A stretch of DNA of 64,000 nt from Microterricola gilva (GTDB taxonomy: Bacteria; Actinomycetota; Actinomycetes; Actinomycetales; Microbacteriaceae): positions 1,302,001-1,366,000 of the forward strand of contig NZ_SHLC01000001.1 of assembly GCF_004217495.1 (NCBI RefSeq), given 5' to 3'. How positions within the stretch are numbered: the stretch's first letter is position 1; each line of letters opens with the position of its first letter. The position numbers were made by a program, and so were the translations under genes. The notes under the pieces were generated by a model that ran no database searches, was not told the origin of the DNA, and saw only the letters and a list, made by a program, of their open reading frames with translations. Of the stretch, positions 1 through 9,700 are shown piece after piece.

Positions 1-2
1 AC

Positions 3-137
3 TGGCGCCGGGCGCACCGCGACTACTGGGCGGCGGAAGGTGAGCAGGTCACCGACGACACCCCGGTGCTGTGCATCTACTTCGAACTGCTCGCTGGCGG
101 ATACCCGCCACGCGATCACCAATCAGACGGCTTGTAG
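3..137 (+). CDS. ASCH domain protein, C-terminal end (partial)
   Basis: The frame is already open at the window edge and ends at the TAG at 135-137, leaving the last 44 residues. The residues WRRAHRDYW, then a short acidic linker, then PVLCIYFELL match the end of ASCH domains (a beta-barrel fold related to PUA, thought to bind RNA), which typically close with a WxxxHxxYW helix and a final beta strand. The 3' end overlaps the convergent SDR gene by 22 nt. The start and most of the domain lie outside the window, so the family call rests on this tail alone. Confidence 0.6.
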   Translation, partial: WRRAHRDYWAAEGEQVTDDTPVLCIYFELLAGGYPPRDHQSDGL

Positions 138-1654
138 TCCTTCAGGAACACTCCGAACAGCTCTTCGCCGGCCTCGCCGCGCACGATCGGGTCGTACACG
201 CGCGCGGCGCCGTCGACGAGGTCGAGCGGGGCGTGGAAGCCCTCCTCGGCCAGACGCACCTTCGTCGGGTGCGGCCGCTCGTCGGTGATCCAGCCGGTGT
301 CGACGCTCGTCATGTAGATGCCGTCGCTCGTCATCTCGCGGGCGCTGGTGCGGGTCAGCATGTTGACCGCCGCCTTGGCCATGTTCGTGTGCGGGTGCCC
401 AGGGCCCTTGTAGCCGCGGTTGAACACGCCCTCCATCGCCGACACGTTCACGACGTAGCTGCGACCGGACGGTGCCGCGGCCATCGAGGCGCGCAGACGG
501 CTGATCAGCAGGAACGGTGCAGTGGTGTTGCAGAGCTGCACCTCGAGCATCTCGAGCGGGTCGACGTCCTGCACCTTGTCTGTCCAGCTATTCTCGTGGT
601 GCAGGTCGGGCAGCAGCCCACCCGCGTCGATCGCGGTGCCTGCCGCGAGGCGGTCGAGCGAGCTCGAGCCCGGCGCAAGTGCGAGCGCGGTGAGGTCGTC
701 GGCGGTGAGCGTTCCGGCGCCGGCGGCCGCGGCCAGGATGGGGTGGCTGGCAACGGATGCCGCCAACGCCAGCGGGTGCTGGTCGCTCGTGTGGCCGAAA
801 CTCACGATCTCCGGCAGATCGCCGTCAGGCAACGGTGAGAGTTCAGCCTCCACCAGCGGCGAGTATGCGCCGGGGGAGCGGCGCACAGTCTGTGTCGCGT
901 TGTTGATCAGAATGTCGAGCGGACCCTGTGCCGCCACGTCATCCGCCAGCCCGATCACCTGGGCTGGGTCGCGCAGGTCGATGCCGACAACGCGCAGCCG
1001 GTGCAGCCACTCGGCCGAATCCGGCATCGCCGCGAAACGGCGCACCGCGTCGCGGGGGAAGCGGGTCGTGATCGTGGTGTGTGCGCCGTCGCGCAGCAGG
1101 CGCAGCGCGATGTACATGCCGATCTTCGCGCGGCCGCCCGTCAGCAGGGCGCGCTTGCCGGTGAGGTCGGTGCGTGCGGTGCGCTTGGCGTGGTTCAGCA
1201 GCGCGCAGCGCGGGCAGAGCTGGTGGTAGAAGGCATCGACGAGCGTGTAGCGCTGCTTGCAGATGTAGCAGGCGCGGGCGACGAGCAGCTCGCCTGCGAC
1301 CGGCGCGTCGGTGGCGCTGGAGAGCTCGTGACCCTGCGTCTCGTCGTCGATGCGGCTCGGCGCACCCGTCGCGGTCGCGGCGATGACGGCCTTGTCGGCA
1401 TCCGCGATGCGGGCCCGCTTGATGGCGCGACGCGACACCTTGACCGACTTGAACATCTTGGCCGTCGCGTGTCGCACGGTGAGGAAGTCTGGGTCCTCCT
1501 CGTCGACGTCGCTGAGCGTGGCGAGCACGCGGAGGGCGATCGCGAGCTCCTCCGGGTCGATGCGGGCAGCATCGACGCGGCCACCGCTGATGGCGGACTC
1601 GATGTCGGAATCGATCGCGGCAGAGTCGGGCTCAAGAGATGGTGCAGAGGGCAT
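116..1654 (-). CDS. SDR-family oxidoreductase-like protein with N-terminal zinc ribbon
   Basis: 512 residues, about twice a classical short-chain dehydrogenase. The first ~150 residues are an acidic and basic helical region followed by a four-cysteine cluster (C129xxC132 and C147xxC150) that looks like a zinc ribbon. The Rossmann part begins at about residue 165 with a TGGRAKIG nucleotide-binding loop and continues with the NNA motif and an NVSAMEG serine strand. The usual YxxxK catalytic pair is not present: the lysine is there (HTNMAK) but the tyrosine position holds Thr. A 100-residue insertion sits between NNA and the serine strand. It may bind NAD(P) without ordinary SDR chemistry. Substrate unknown. 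Start ATG at 1654 is followed by an acidic N-terminus. Confidence 0.75.
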   Translation of the reverse strand: MPSAPSLEPDSAAIDSDIESAISGGRVDAARIDPEELAIALRVLATLSDVDEEDPDFLTVRHATAKMFKSVKVSRRAIKRARIADADKAVIAATATGAPSRIDDETQGHELSSATDAPVAGELLVARACYICKQRYTLVDAFYHQLCPRCALLNHAKRTARTDLTGKRALLTGGRAKIGMYIALRLLRDGAHTTITTRFPRDAVRRFAAMPDSAEWLHRLRVVGIDLRDPAQVIGLADDVAAQGPLDILINNATQTVRRSPGAYSPLVEAELSPLPDGDLPEIVSFGHTSDQHPLALAASVASHPILAAAAGAGTLTADDLTALALAPGSSSLDRLAAGTAIDAGGLLPDLHHENSWTDKVQDVDPLEMLEVQLCNTTAPFLLISRLRASMAAAPSGRSYVVNVSAMEGVFNRGYKGPGHPHTNMAKAAVNMLTRTSAREMTSDGIYMTSVDTGWITDERPHPTKVRLAEEGFHAPLDLVDGAARVYDPIVRGEAGEELFGVFLKDYKPSDW

Positions 1655-1710
1655 CCCTGAATTCTACGCGGCGAAGCTGACTGCTCCGCTGTGAACCCTA
1701 GACTGCTGTG

Positions 1711-2202
1711 ATGCGCATCCACATCGCCACGGACCACGCCGGCCTCGACTTCAGCACGCACCTCATCACGCACCTCGGTGCGGCCGGCCATGAGGTCATC
1801 GACCACGGACCGACCAGCTACGACGCCCTCGACGACTACCCGGCCTTCTGCATCAACGCAGCCCTCGCCGTCGCGCACGACCAGGCGCACGGCATCGAGG
1901 CCCTCGGCGTCGTCTTCGGCGGTTCGGGCAACGGCGAGCAGATCGCGGCCAACAAGGTCACCGGCATCCGCGCCGCCCTGGTCTGGAACCTCAGCACGGC
2001 CCAGCTCGCCCGCGAGCACAACGACGCCAACGTGATCTCGATCGGTGCGCGCCAGCACACCATCGAAGACGCGACCAGCTTCATCGACGCGTTCATCGCC
2101 GAGCCGTTCCCCGGCGACGAGCGCCACGTCCGCCGCATCGCCCAGCTCGCCGAGTACGAGACGACAGGCGACATCGCGGGCAAGAACGTCGACCAGTACT
2201 AG
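1711..2202 (+). CDS. rpiB: ribose-5-phosphate isomerase B
   Basis: RpiB/LacAB fold of 163 residues, the usual family length. It interconverts ribose 5-phosphate and ribulose 5-phosphate in the cytosolic pentose phosphate pathway. Visible family marks are the N-terminal IATDHAG motif with the substrate-binding Asp-His, the FGGSGNGE loop that holds the phosphate and stands where the catalytic Cys or Ser region lies, and the HNDANVISIGARQ segment. A GTG lies directly before the ATG; the ATG at 1711 is preferred because it gives the standard MRIHIATDHAG start. It is followed closely by the DNA glycosylase gene. Confidence 0.93.
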   Translation: MRIHIATDHAGLDFSTHLITHLGAAGHEVIDHGPTSYDALDDYPAFCINAALAVAHDQAHGIEALGVVFGGSGNGEQIAANKVTGIRAALVWNLSTAQLAREHNDANVISIGARQHTIEDATSFIDAFIAEPFPGDERHVRRIAQLAEYETTGDIAGKNVDQY

Positions 2203-2222
2203 CCTGATCGGTTTCTTCAGAC

Positions 2223-3212
2223 ATGCCAGAGGGCCACTCCGTCCACAGGATCACCCGCCAGTTCGCCCGTAACTTCGTTGGGCACCGGGTGAGCGCCTCA
2301 AGCCCGCAGGGACGTTTCGCCGAGGGCGCGAGCATGATCGACGGCCGCGTCGTGACCGATGCCAAGGCCGTCGGCAAGCAGATGTACCTGGAGTTCGACA
2401 ACGGGCTCTGGCTGCGGGTGCACCTCGGCATGTACGGGGCGTGGGACTTCGCAGGCGACATCCTGATGGACGCAACGATCGCCTCGGCGAACGGGCGCAT
2501 GGGCCAGACCAACCAGCGCGGAACGATCCTCGACGGCCCGATCCACGACCGCGACGGCGAGAACTCCATGCACTCGATCGGAGCTCCGCGCCGCACCCGC
2601 GTGCGCATGGCGGAGTCCGAGAAGGAGAGCGACGCGCTCGACACGTTCCCGCCAGAGCCGATCGGCCAGGTGCGCGTGCGCCTGCTCACCGACACCGTCT
2701 GTGCCGACCTCCGCGGCCCGACCGCCTGCGAGGTGCTCGATCCCGCCCAGGTCGACGCCATCATCGCCAAGCTCGGGCCCGACCCGCTGCTGGACAACTC
2801 GCAGGCGGCCGAGGACCGCTTCACGGCCGTCGTGCGCAAGAAGCCGACGCCCATCGGCCTGCTGCTGATGGACCAGAACGTCGTCGCAGGCATCGGCAAC
2901 GTCTACCGGGCGGAGATGCTCTTCCGCGCCCGCCTGAACCCGCACACGCCGGGCAAGCTCGTGCCGGAGGACGTGGTGCGCGGTCTCTGGCGCGACTGGG
3001 CGCACCTGCTCAGGATCGGCGTCGAGACCGGGCAGATGATGACCATGGACGACCTCGAGGGCGATGCGTACGCCCAAGCGATGGCGAACCGTGCAGACCG
3101 CCACTGGGTTTACAAGCGCGAGGGCCTGCCCTGTCGCATCTGCGGGACGCACATCACGCTCGAGGATTTCGGGGCACGCAAGCTGTACTGGTGCCCCAAC
3201 TGCCAGCGCTGA
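2223..3212 (+). CDS. Fpg/Nei family DNA glycosylase (endonuclease VIII-like)
   Basis: 329 residues. The mature N-terminus PEGHSVHR carries the catalytic Pro2 and Glu3 of bifunctional Fpg/Nei glycosylase/AP lyases, and the PEGH form points to the Nei branch. The family helix-two-turn-helix is visible at QNVVAGIGNVYRAE (about residues 218-231). The C-terminus ends in a CxxC-x16-CxxC zinc finger (CRIC ... CPNC). It excises oxidised bases and nicks the abasic site during base excision repair. A long insertion rich in charged residues (about 85-150) is seen in many actinobacterial members. It lies 20 bp after rpiB and 17 bp before the PaiB-like gene, so the three may be co-transcribed. Confidence 0.9.
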   Translation: MPEGHSVHRITRQFARNFVGHRVSASSPQGRFAEGASMIDGRVVTDAKAVGKQMYLEFDNGLWLRVHLGMYGAWDFAGDILMDATIASANGRMGQTNQRGTILDGPIHDRDGENSMHSIGAPRRTRVRMAESEKESDALDTFPPEPIGQVRVRLLTDTVCADLRGPTACEVLDPAQVDAIIAKLGPDPLLDNSQAAEDRFTAVVRKKPTPIGLLLMDQNVVAGIGNVYRAEMLFRARLNPHTPGKLVPEDVVRGLWRDWAHLLRIGVETGQMMTMDDLEGDAYAQAMANRADRHWVYKREGLPCRICGTHITLEDFGARKLYWCPNCQR

Positions 3213-3229
3213 GGTGAGAAGCTAGCTGC

Positions 3230-3865
3230 ATGCGCCAGACTCCGAGCTTCATCCTCGCCAGTGACGATGCCGTCAAGCGATTGATCCGCGAGAACCCGTG
3301 GGTCACGATGGTCAGCCACACGGATGCCGGCGAGCTCGTCGCCTCGCACTACCCGGTGATCCTCGACGAGGCCGCAGAGGACGGCATCGTGATCCTCAGT
3401 CACGTCGGGCGCCCTGACGAGCAACTGCACGAGCTCGGTCGGCACCCCCTGCTCGTGATCGTGCAGGGCCCTCACGGCTACATCTCACCCGGCTGGTACG
3501 ACGCGAAGCCGGCCGTCCCCACCTGGAATTTCGTCGTCGCCCATCTGCACGGAACGCCGGAGCTGCTGAGCGATGACGAGAACCTCCAGGTCCTCGACCG
3601 CCTCGTCGACCACTTCGAGGAGCGGATGCCGGAGCCGCGCCGCATGAACGGCACAGAGGCCAACGCGGAGTACGCCGCCCGCATCGTCTCAGGCACCGTC
3701 GGATTCCGGATGCGCGTTGAGCGCTACACCGGCAAGAACAAGATGAGCCAGAACCGCCCGGCCGAGACGGTCGAACGCATCATCCACGAGCTGGAACACG
3801 GCGAGCACTACGCCAGCCCGGAGCTGGCCCGCGAGATGCGCCGCGCCCGCGGCGAGGCGGTGTGA
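3230..3865 (+). CDS. PaiB-like FMN-binding protein
   Basis: 211 residues matching the PaiB family (FMN-binding negative transcriptional regulators with a split-barrel flavin fold). Characteristic segments are the N-terminal MRQTPSFILASD, LxSHVGRPDEQ, the core GPHGYISPGWY and PTWNFVVAHLHG, and near the C-terminus KNKMSQNRP, which resembles the KLSQNR signature. Bacillus PaiB represses sporulation and protease genes; flavin binding is the only role that can be carried over with confidence. It starts 17 bp after the glycosylase gene. Stop is TGA at 3863. Confidence 0.88.
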   Translation: MRQTPSFILASDDAVKRLIRENPWVTMVSHTDAGELVASHYPVILDEAAEDGIVILSHVGRPDEQLHELGRHPLLVIVQGPHGYISPGWYDAKPAVPTWNFVVAHLHGTPELLSDDENLQVLDRLVDHFEERMPEPRRMNGTEANAEYAARIVSGTVGFRMRVERYTGKNKMSQNRPAETVERIIHELEHGEHYASPELAREMRRARGEAV

Positions 3866-3947
3866 GCGTGCCGGTGGGGATAACCCCCGGAAGCCTTCGG
3901 TTGCCAGCTGGCTGTGGCCGCCGGCATCCGCTGGACAGAATCGAAGC

Positions 3948-5312
3948 ATGACCACCATCACGGCAACCCAGGCGACGACTCAGCCGGCGCAGCGCACGCA
4001 CGACAACTACGGCAGACTCTGGCTGCGCGTCCCGCAGGAGCTCGGCTTCCTGCTGCTCAACCTGCCGATCGCCGTCATCAGCCTGGTCGTGCTCTCGACG
4101 CTGTTCTTCACCGGGCTCGGGCTCATCGCCATCCTCGTCGGCGTGTTCATCACGGTCGCCGCGATGTACACGGCGCGCGCTCTCGGCACCCTCGAACTGC
4201 TGCGACTGCAGTGGGCAGGACGCCCGCGGATCGCCCGCCCGCAGTGGGAGAAGCCGGGAGAGACCCAGAGCTTCTGGCGCATCACACTCGCCCCATTCGC
4301 CGACGGCCACTACTGGCTCTACCTGCTGCACGGCATGGTCGTCGCGCCGATCATCGGCATCCTGAGCTGGACGATCTCCTTCGTCTGGCTCACCGTCGGG
4401 CTGACCGGAGCGACGAGCTGGATCTGGCAGCGCGCGCTGCCCGATGAGGCCAACGACACGTGGTTGCACGAGCTCCTCATCGACTGGGCGGTGCCCGGCG
4501 CAGAGCTGGACATCGACCCCGTGCTCGGCGAGAGCCTGCTGTACCTTGCGATCGGCCTGATCTTCCTCGCGACGCTGCCGCTCGTCACCCGCGGCCTCAC
4601 CCTGCTGCACAACGTCGTCGCCCGCGGCATGCTCTCCGCCTGGCGCTCAGAGGCGCTCAGCCTCGAGGTCGCATCCCTCAGCGCCTCCCGTGGGGCAGCG
4701 GTGCTGGCCGAGGACCAGTCGCTCCGCCGGCTCGAACGCGACATCCACGACGGTCCGCAGCAGCGCCTCGTGCGGCTGCAGATGGATCTCGCCAGCGCAG
4801 AGCGCAAGATCGACGCCGACCCGGATGCCGCCAAGGCCCTGCTGACCGAGGCCCGCGAACAGGCCAGGGACACCCTCGAAGAGCTGCGCGCCCTCTCCCG
4901 CGGATTCGCCCCGCCGATCCTGCAAGACCGCGGCCTCATCGCCGGTCTGGAGTCGCTCGCGGCCCGCAGCACGATCCCGGTCAGCCTGGAGCTGCAGCTG
5001 GACCCGGCCATCCGCCTCGCGCCCGAGATCGAGCGCAGCGCGTACTTCGTCGCTGCCGAACTGCTCACCAACGCCGCCAAGCACTCCGGGGCCGGCGCGA
5101 TCCGCCTCCACCTCGCGCTGCGGGCGGAGCCGAGCGCCCAGTGGCTGGATCTCTGGGTGATCGACAACGGCTCCGGAGGCGCGGAGAAGCGTGCAGGGCA
5201 CGGCCTGAGCGGCCTCGAGGACCGTCTCACCGGCCTGCGCGGCGTGCTCTCGATCGACAGCCCCCTCGGCGGGCCGACCGCCGTGGGCGCGCACATCCCG
5301 CTGCCGCGCTAG
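3948..5312 (+). CDS. sensor histidine kinase (NarL/DesK-like, HisKA_3)
   Basis: 454 residues. The N-terminal half has about four to five hydrophobic segments forming a putative membrane sensor domain. The dimerisation/phosphoacceptor helix has the RDIHDGPQQRL motif with His267, typical of HisKA_3 kinases. A compact HATPase follows with an N-box ELLTNAAKHSG near residue 375 and a G-box region GHGLSGLEDRL near residue 425. The ligand is unknown. The stop codon is one base from the GTG of the response regulator at 5314, so the two genes form one operon and a cognate pair. Confidence 0.93.
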   Translation: MTTITATQATTQPAQRTHDNYGRLWLRVPQELGFLLLNLPIAVISLVVLSTLFFTGLGLIAILVGVFITVAAMYTARALGTLELLRLQWAGRPRIARPQWEKPGETQSFWRITLAPFADGHYWLYLLHGMVVAPIIGILSWTISFVWLTVGLTGATSWIWQRALPDEANDTWLHELLIDWAVPGAELDIDPVLGESLLYLAIGLIFLATLPLVTRGLTLLHNVVARGMLSAWRSEALSLEVASLSASRGAAVLAEDQSLRRLERDIHDGPQQRLVRLQMDLASAERKIDADPDAAKALLTEAREQARDTLEELRALSRGFAPPILQDRGLIAGLESLAARSTIPVSLELQLDPAIRLAPEIERSAYFVAAELLTNAAKHSGAGAIRLHLALRAEPSAQWLDLWVIDNGSGGAEKRAGHGLSGLEDRLTGLRGVLSIDSPLGGPTAVGAHIPLPR

Positions 5313-5313
5313 C

Positions 5314-5997
5314 GTGGAGTCTGTGCCGACCACAGACTCCACCGCTCCAGCCCCCGCGCTCCGCCTTGTTCTCGCCGAGGATTCCCTGCTGTTGCGCGAG
5401 GGGCTGGTGCGCCTCTTCGACGAGGCGGGCTACAACACCGTCGCGGCGTACGGCGATGCCGATCAGCTGCTGTCCGAGGTCGACACGGTTCGGCCAGACC
5501 TCGCCGTGCTCGACGTGCGGATGCCGCCGACCTTCCGCGACGAGGGGGTGCGCGCCGCGATCGAGCTGCGCAGGAGGCAGCCCGGCATCGGCATCCTGCT
5601 GCTCAGCCAGTACGTCGAGGGCAGCTACGCCCACGAACTCCTCTCCAGTGGCTCAGGCGGCATGGGCTACCTGCTGAAGGACCGCGTCGCATCGCTCGAC
5701 GAGCTGCAGGATGCCGTGGCCCGCGTCAGCGCGGGCGGGACCGTGCTCGACCCGCAGGTCGTCCGCGAACTGCTCGCGCGCCGCTCCGACCCGCTCGACG
5801 CCCTCACCCCGCGCGAGCGCGAGGTGCTGGAGCTGATGGCGGAGGGACGAACGAACGCCGGCATCGCCGAGCGGCTCTTCATCGGCGTCGGCGCCGTCGA
5901 GAAGAACGTGACGTCGATCTTCCAGAAGCTGCAGCTGGACGACTCCGGATCCGACCACCGCAGGGTGCTCGCGGTCCTCGCCTTCCTGCAGCGCTAG
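5314..5997 (+). CDS. LuxR/NarL-family response regulator
   Basis: 227 residues. The receiver domain shows the acidic pair AED near residue 21, the phosphoacceptor Asp67 in LAVLDVRMP, and a conserved KDR lysine. The C-terminal LuxR helix-turn-helix is seen in LTPREREVLELMAEG, then NAGIAERLFIGVGAVEKNV. It is the partner of the preceding kinase: phosphorylation should promote DNA binding at unknown target promoters. Start is GTG at 5314, one base after the kinase stop. The 3' end overlaps the convergent membrane-protein gene by 4 nt. Confidence 0.94.
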   Translation: MESVPTTDSTAPAPALRLVLAEDSLLLREGLVRLFDEAGYNTVAAYGDADQLLSEVDTVRPDLAVLDVRMPPTFRDEGVRAAIELRRRQPGIGILLLSQYVEGSYAHELLSSGSGGMGYLLKDRVASLDELQDAVARVSAGGTVLDPQVVRELLARRSDPLDALTPREREVLELMAEGRTNAGIAERLFIGVGAVEKNVTSIFQKLQLDDSGSDHRRVLAVLAFLQR

Positions 5998-6680
5998 CCG
6001 GCACTCGGGCTCGGGGACACCGGCTCGTAGTCGTGCCAGAGGGCGTAGTAGCGGCGGCCGCCGATCCAGGAGCTGAGAGCCAGATAGCCCAGCCCGACGC
6101 CGAAGCCAAGCACGTAGAGCAGCCAGGGCGGCGCGCCGAAGAGGCCGCCGAGCGCGGCGACGAACAGCCCGATGAGCGCGGCACAGACCGCCGAGATGAA
6201 GATCATGCTGCTGCCGACGACGTGACTGAAGTCGCTGCGCCGGCCGAGCCAGAAGTACGTGTGCTGCGAACCGGCCTGGTCGTCGTGGCTGGAGGCCATC
6301 AGGTACGGCTCGATGCCGGGGTCGAGCGCGAGGTAGGCGGCGCGGAGCCGATTCATGGCGAGCACGTACATGAGGTCCTCGTGCCCGACGTTGACGACGC
6401 GCACATTCGTCAGGACGCCGATCACGCAGAGCACGCCGAGAATCACGACGGCGAACACCCGGAAGGTGTCGCTGAACGTGCTGGCCTGCCCGACGAGCGC
6501 GATGCTGAGCAGGCTCGCGGAGGTGAGCGTCAGGAAGATGCTGATGCGAGTGAGCACCTCGCCCTGGGTGGTACTCCGCGACGCGAGCAGGCTCCAGTGC
6601 TCGGTCGCCAGCAACTGCGCGCGGACCGAGGCCGACCCGGCCGGAACTCCTTCTGGCGGCAGAGCCGCCTGCTGAGACAT
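5994..6680 (-). CDS. multi-pass membrane protein, function unknown
   Basis: 228 residues with four predicted membrane segments in two pairs, around residues 45-65, 75-95, 155-180 and 185-205, and a soluble middle region (MNRLRAAYLALDPGIEPYL ...). The N-terminal cytosolic stretch RAQLLATEHWSLLASRSTTQGEVLTR resembles bacterial SLATT-like or DUF-type small membrane sensors, but no family is claimed. It stands alone on the minus strand, 56 bp from the start-proximal side of the large membrane gene and convergent with the response regulator. Confidence 0.75.
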   Translation of the reverse strand: MSQQAALPPEGVPAGSASVRAQLLATEHWSLLASRSTTQGEVLTRISIFLTLTSASLLSIALVGQASTFSDTFRVFAVVILGVLCVIGVLTNVRVVNVGHEDLMYVLAMNRLRAAYLALDPGIEPYLMASSHDDQAGSQHTYFWLGRRSDFSHVVGSSMIFISAVCAALIGLFVAALGGLFGAPPWLLYVLGFGVGLGYLALSSWIGGRRYYALWHDYEPVSPSPSAG

Positions 6681-6736
6681 GCAGCCATTGTCCTCCAGCG
6701 CGCCCGGGAGCGCGAGCGGCCAGATGCAGCCCCTCG

Positions 6737-9700
6737 TCAGCGCAGTGCGGTGATCCTCGCCGCGGCGTGCTTCAGATTCTGGATCCGCTTCTCATAGCGG
6801 GCCGCGAGCGCGATCAGCAGGATGCCGCCGACACCGAGCCAGAGCCACCACAGCGTCGGGTTGTACAGCGACGACAGCCACGGCCAGAGCTGCGCCAGGC
6901 CATGCAGCAGTACAACGCCCCCGCCGAGAACGAAGGGGGCCTGCAGACGGAGGGCGAGGCCGGCGAGCAGCACGGCGAGGCCGACGACGCCGAGGCCGAC
7001 GACGCGCCACAGCGGGGAGTCCGTGTAGTCGGCCAGCAGCGATGGCACGAGCAGCAGTGCGAGTCCGCCGCCGAGCGCGGGCCAGCTGCGGGCGCCGGGG
7101 GTGCATGACAGCCGGATGGCGCCGCTGGCGGTCCACGCGAGCGCGACGGGCACGGTCGCCAACTCGAACGGCGGAGCATCGCTGACGCCGAGCACGAAGG
7201 TCGCGAGGTAGTACAGGGCGGTCGCCCCGGCCAGGCCCAGTGCCAGCGTCGGCACCCAGGGCGCGAGGGAGGTTGGGCGCAGCCACGACAGCAGGACGTG
7301 CGCCGCGCTGAGCGCGGCGATGACTGGGATCGCGCGCAGGCCGCCGTCTGCGGCATCCGCGGTCGCCGCCAGCGCCGCGATCTCGAGCAGGGTGCCGCCG
7401 ACGAGGGCGGTCGCGACGAGGGCGGTGCTGAGGCGACGCGATTCGCCGCCGAGCGCCGCCGCCGCGGCGATCAGGATGCCGGCGCCGGAGAGCACCCAGA
7501 GCTCAAAGATTCCGGACACGGTGCCTGACGACACGCCAAGCAGGCCGAGAGCGCGGGCTCCGACGGCCACCAGCAGCGCGACAGCGGAGGCACCGATGAC
7601 GGCGTTGCGGAGCGGCGTTGCGCGTAGCGGGGCGCGCCAGAGGCAGGAGCCGATCAGCATCACGCCGGCGATGGCGACGGTCAGGATCGGGCGGAGCACG
7701 CTGCCGTTCGCGCCGTAGACCGCGGACGGCACGAGCGCGATGAGGATCCCGGCGGCCACGAGAGCGGAGACCGCGGTGCTCGCGGATGCCGCCTCCGCGC
7801 CGTCCCGGCGCGCGCCGCGCACAAGCAGCACCGCGATCAGCAGCAGGGCGGCGGCGAGCGTGACGGAGTACGGTTCCGGTGCCGTGACCCCGGCATCCGA
7901 CAGCCCGGACCAGAGCGCGGCCGTGCCGAGGGCCAGCGCCAGCCACCCCAGCTGGTGACGCGGGCTCGCCGCATTGAACAGGCCGGCGCGGTCGACGGAT
8001 GCCAACAGCACGGCGATCCCCGCAACGAGGTAGACGAGCCAGGCCGCAGGCCCATCGACGGCGGCGAGCGCGCCCACCACTCCGATGACGAGCACCAGCC
8101 CGGCGCTGGCGTCCAGCAGCAGCCGGTCGAGCGCGCGATTCGGGCGGGCCGTGGCCGAGCGCAGCTCCCACGCGAGACTGATCGCCAGCACGAGCAGGCC
8201 GACAACGGCCGGCCAGAGCTCGACCAGCATCCTCGGGGCAGGCACTCCCGCCGTCGCCAGTGCGGCGAAGCCGTACTGTCCGCTGAGCCAGAACGCGGGC
8301 GTGACGCCGAACAGCGCGAAGACCCGCGTCACGGCGAGGGCTCGGTTCGCCGGCAGCGCGATCAGCAACACCGCGGCCGTTCCGGCGGCCGCGACGCCGA
8401 TGCCGGCGAGCAGCGGGGCAGAGAGCGGGCCGTCTCCGGAGAGGGCCCCGGTCAGGGAGGCGAGCACCCCAACGACGGCGGCAGACCCGAGCGCCCACGC
8501 GCGATCCGACGGGGGAGCGAAGCGGCCAAGAGGAACGCTGAACAGCAGCAGGAGAAGCCCGGAGACCAGGATCACGAGCGCGCGGGTGTCGACGACGGCG
8601 CTCCACGCTGCGCCGGTCGCCGTGACCGTCGCAATCGGCAGCATGGCCGTGGTCACGAGCGCGAACACCACCGTCGCGGCGAGCAGCACCGGACGCAGCA
8701 CGGAAGCGAAGGCGATCTCACGGGCGCCGAGCAGCAGGCCAATGATCACACCGGAGCCGAGCAGCCAGAGCCAGAGGGAATCGAAGGCGAGCAGGTAGCC
8801 GGCGGATGCCGCAACGATGAGCGTGGCGAAACCGAGCGCGCGGCTGCCAGCACGCGGGGCGATGCGGGCGTTCAGCGCCGGCAGAGCCAGCACCGCGAGC
8901 GCGCAGGCGGCGATGGCCAGGTAGGCGAGCGCCGCGACGGCGGGCGGGGCGATCAGCACGGCGCAGCCGAGAGCGCTGAGCACGACGAGCGTCTGGAGCA
9001 CGATGACCCGGCGCCTGAGCACGCCGAGGAGCGACCAGGCACCGGCGGTGAGCAGCGCTGCGCCGACGACGACCAACGCGGCCTGGACCGCAACGACGTC
9101 GGGCTGCAGCGTCGCCGGATCGGCTGGCCTCCACGGGCCGAACCCGTTGGCGAGCGGTGCGCGGGCCACGAAGGTCACGAACAGCACGCAGAGCACGACC
9201 ACCAGCGCAGCAGCGACGACGGCTCCGGCGCCGATCCCGGCGCCGAGTCCCGCAGCGAACAGGCGCGGCCGCATGGCGTCGACGGCCAGCAGCACGGCGA
9301 CGCTCACCAGCACCGGCCAGACAAGGGTCTCGGTCTCGGTGCTGGCCCGGAGCCCGATCACGATCGGCATCGCGGCGAGGCTGAACCCGGCGGCGGCCGC
9401 GGCGACCGTTGCTGCCGTGCGGTTCAGCGTCTCCGGCATCCGCAACCCGGCCAGCACGTGCACAGCGAACACCGCCGTCGGCACGCCGAGTCCCCAGATC
9501 GGCGCCCAGTGCTGGCCTGGCGCAACGAACAGGCCGAGGATGACGGCAGCCGGCACCGCCGGGGACGCGATGAGGAGCACGAGCACCCGTTCAGCGAGCA
9601 AACGGTGCGGCCTCGCCAGGCTGCGCCCGAGACGCGGGGCGAGCAGCTGCACCAGGGCGGCACCGACGATCACGACCGCGGACAGCCATGGTCGCTGGAA

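Noticed and set aside
40-838. plus-strand frames at the left edge
   Set aside because: They lie opposite the SDR gene. Only the frame ending at 137 has family-like residues (ASCH end).
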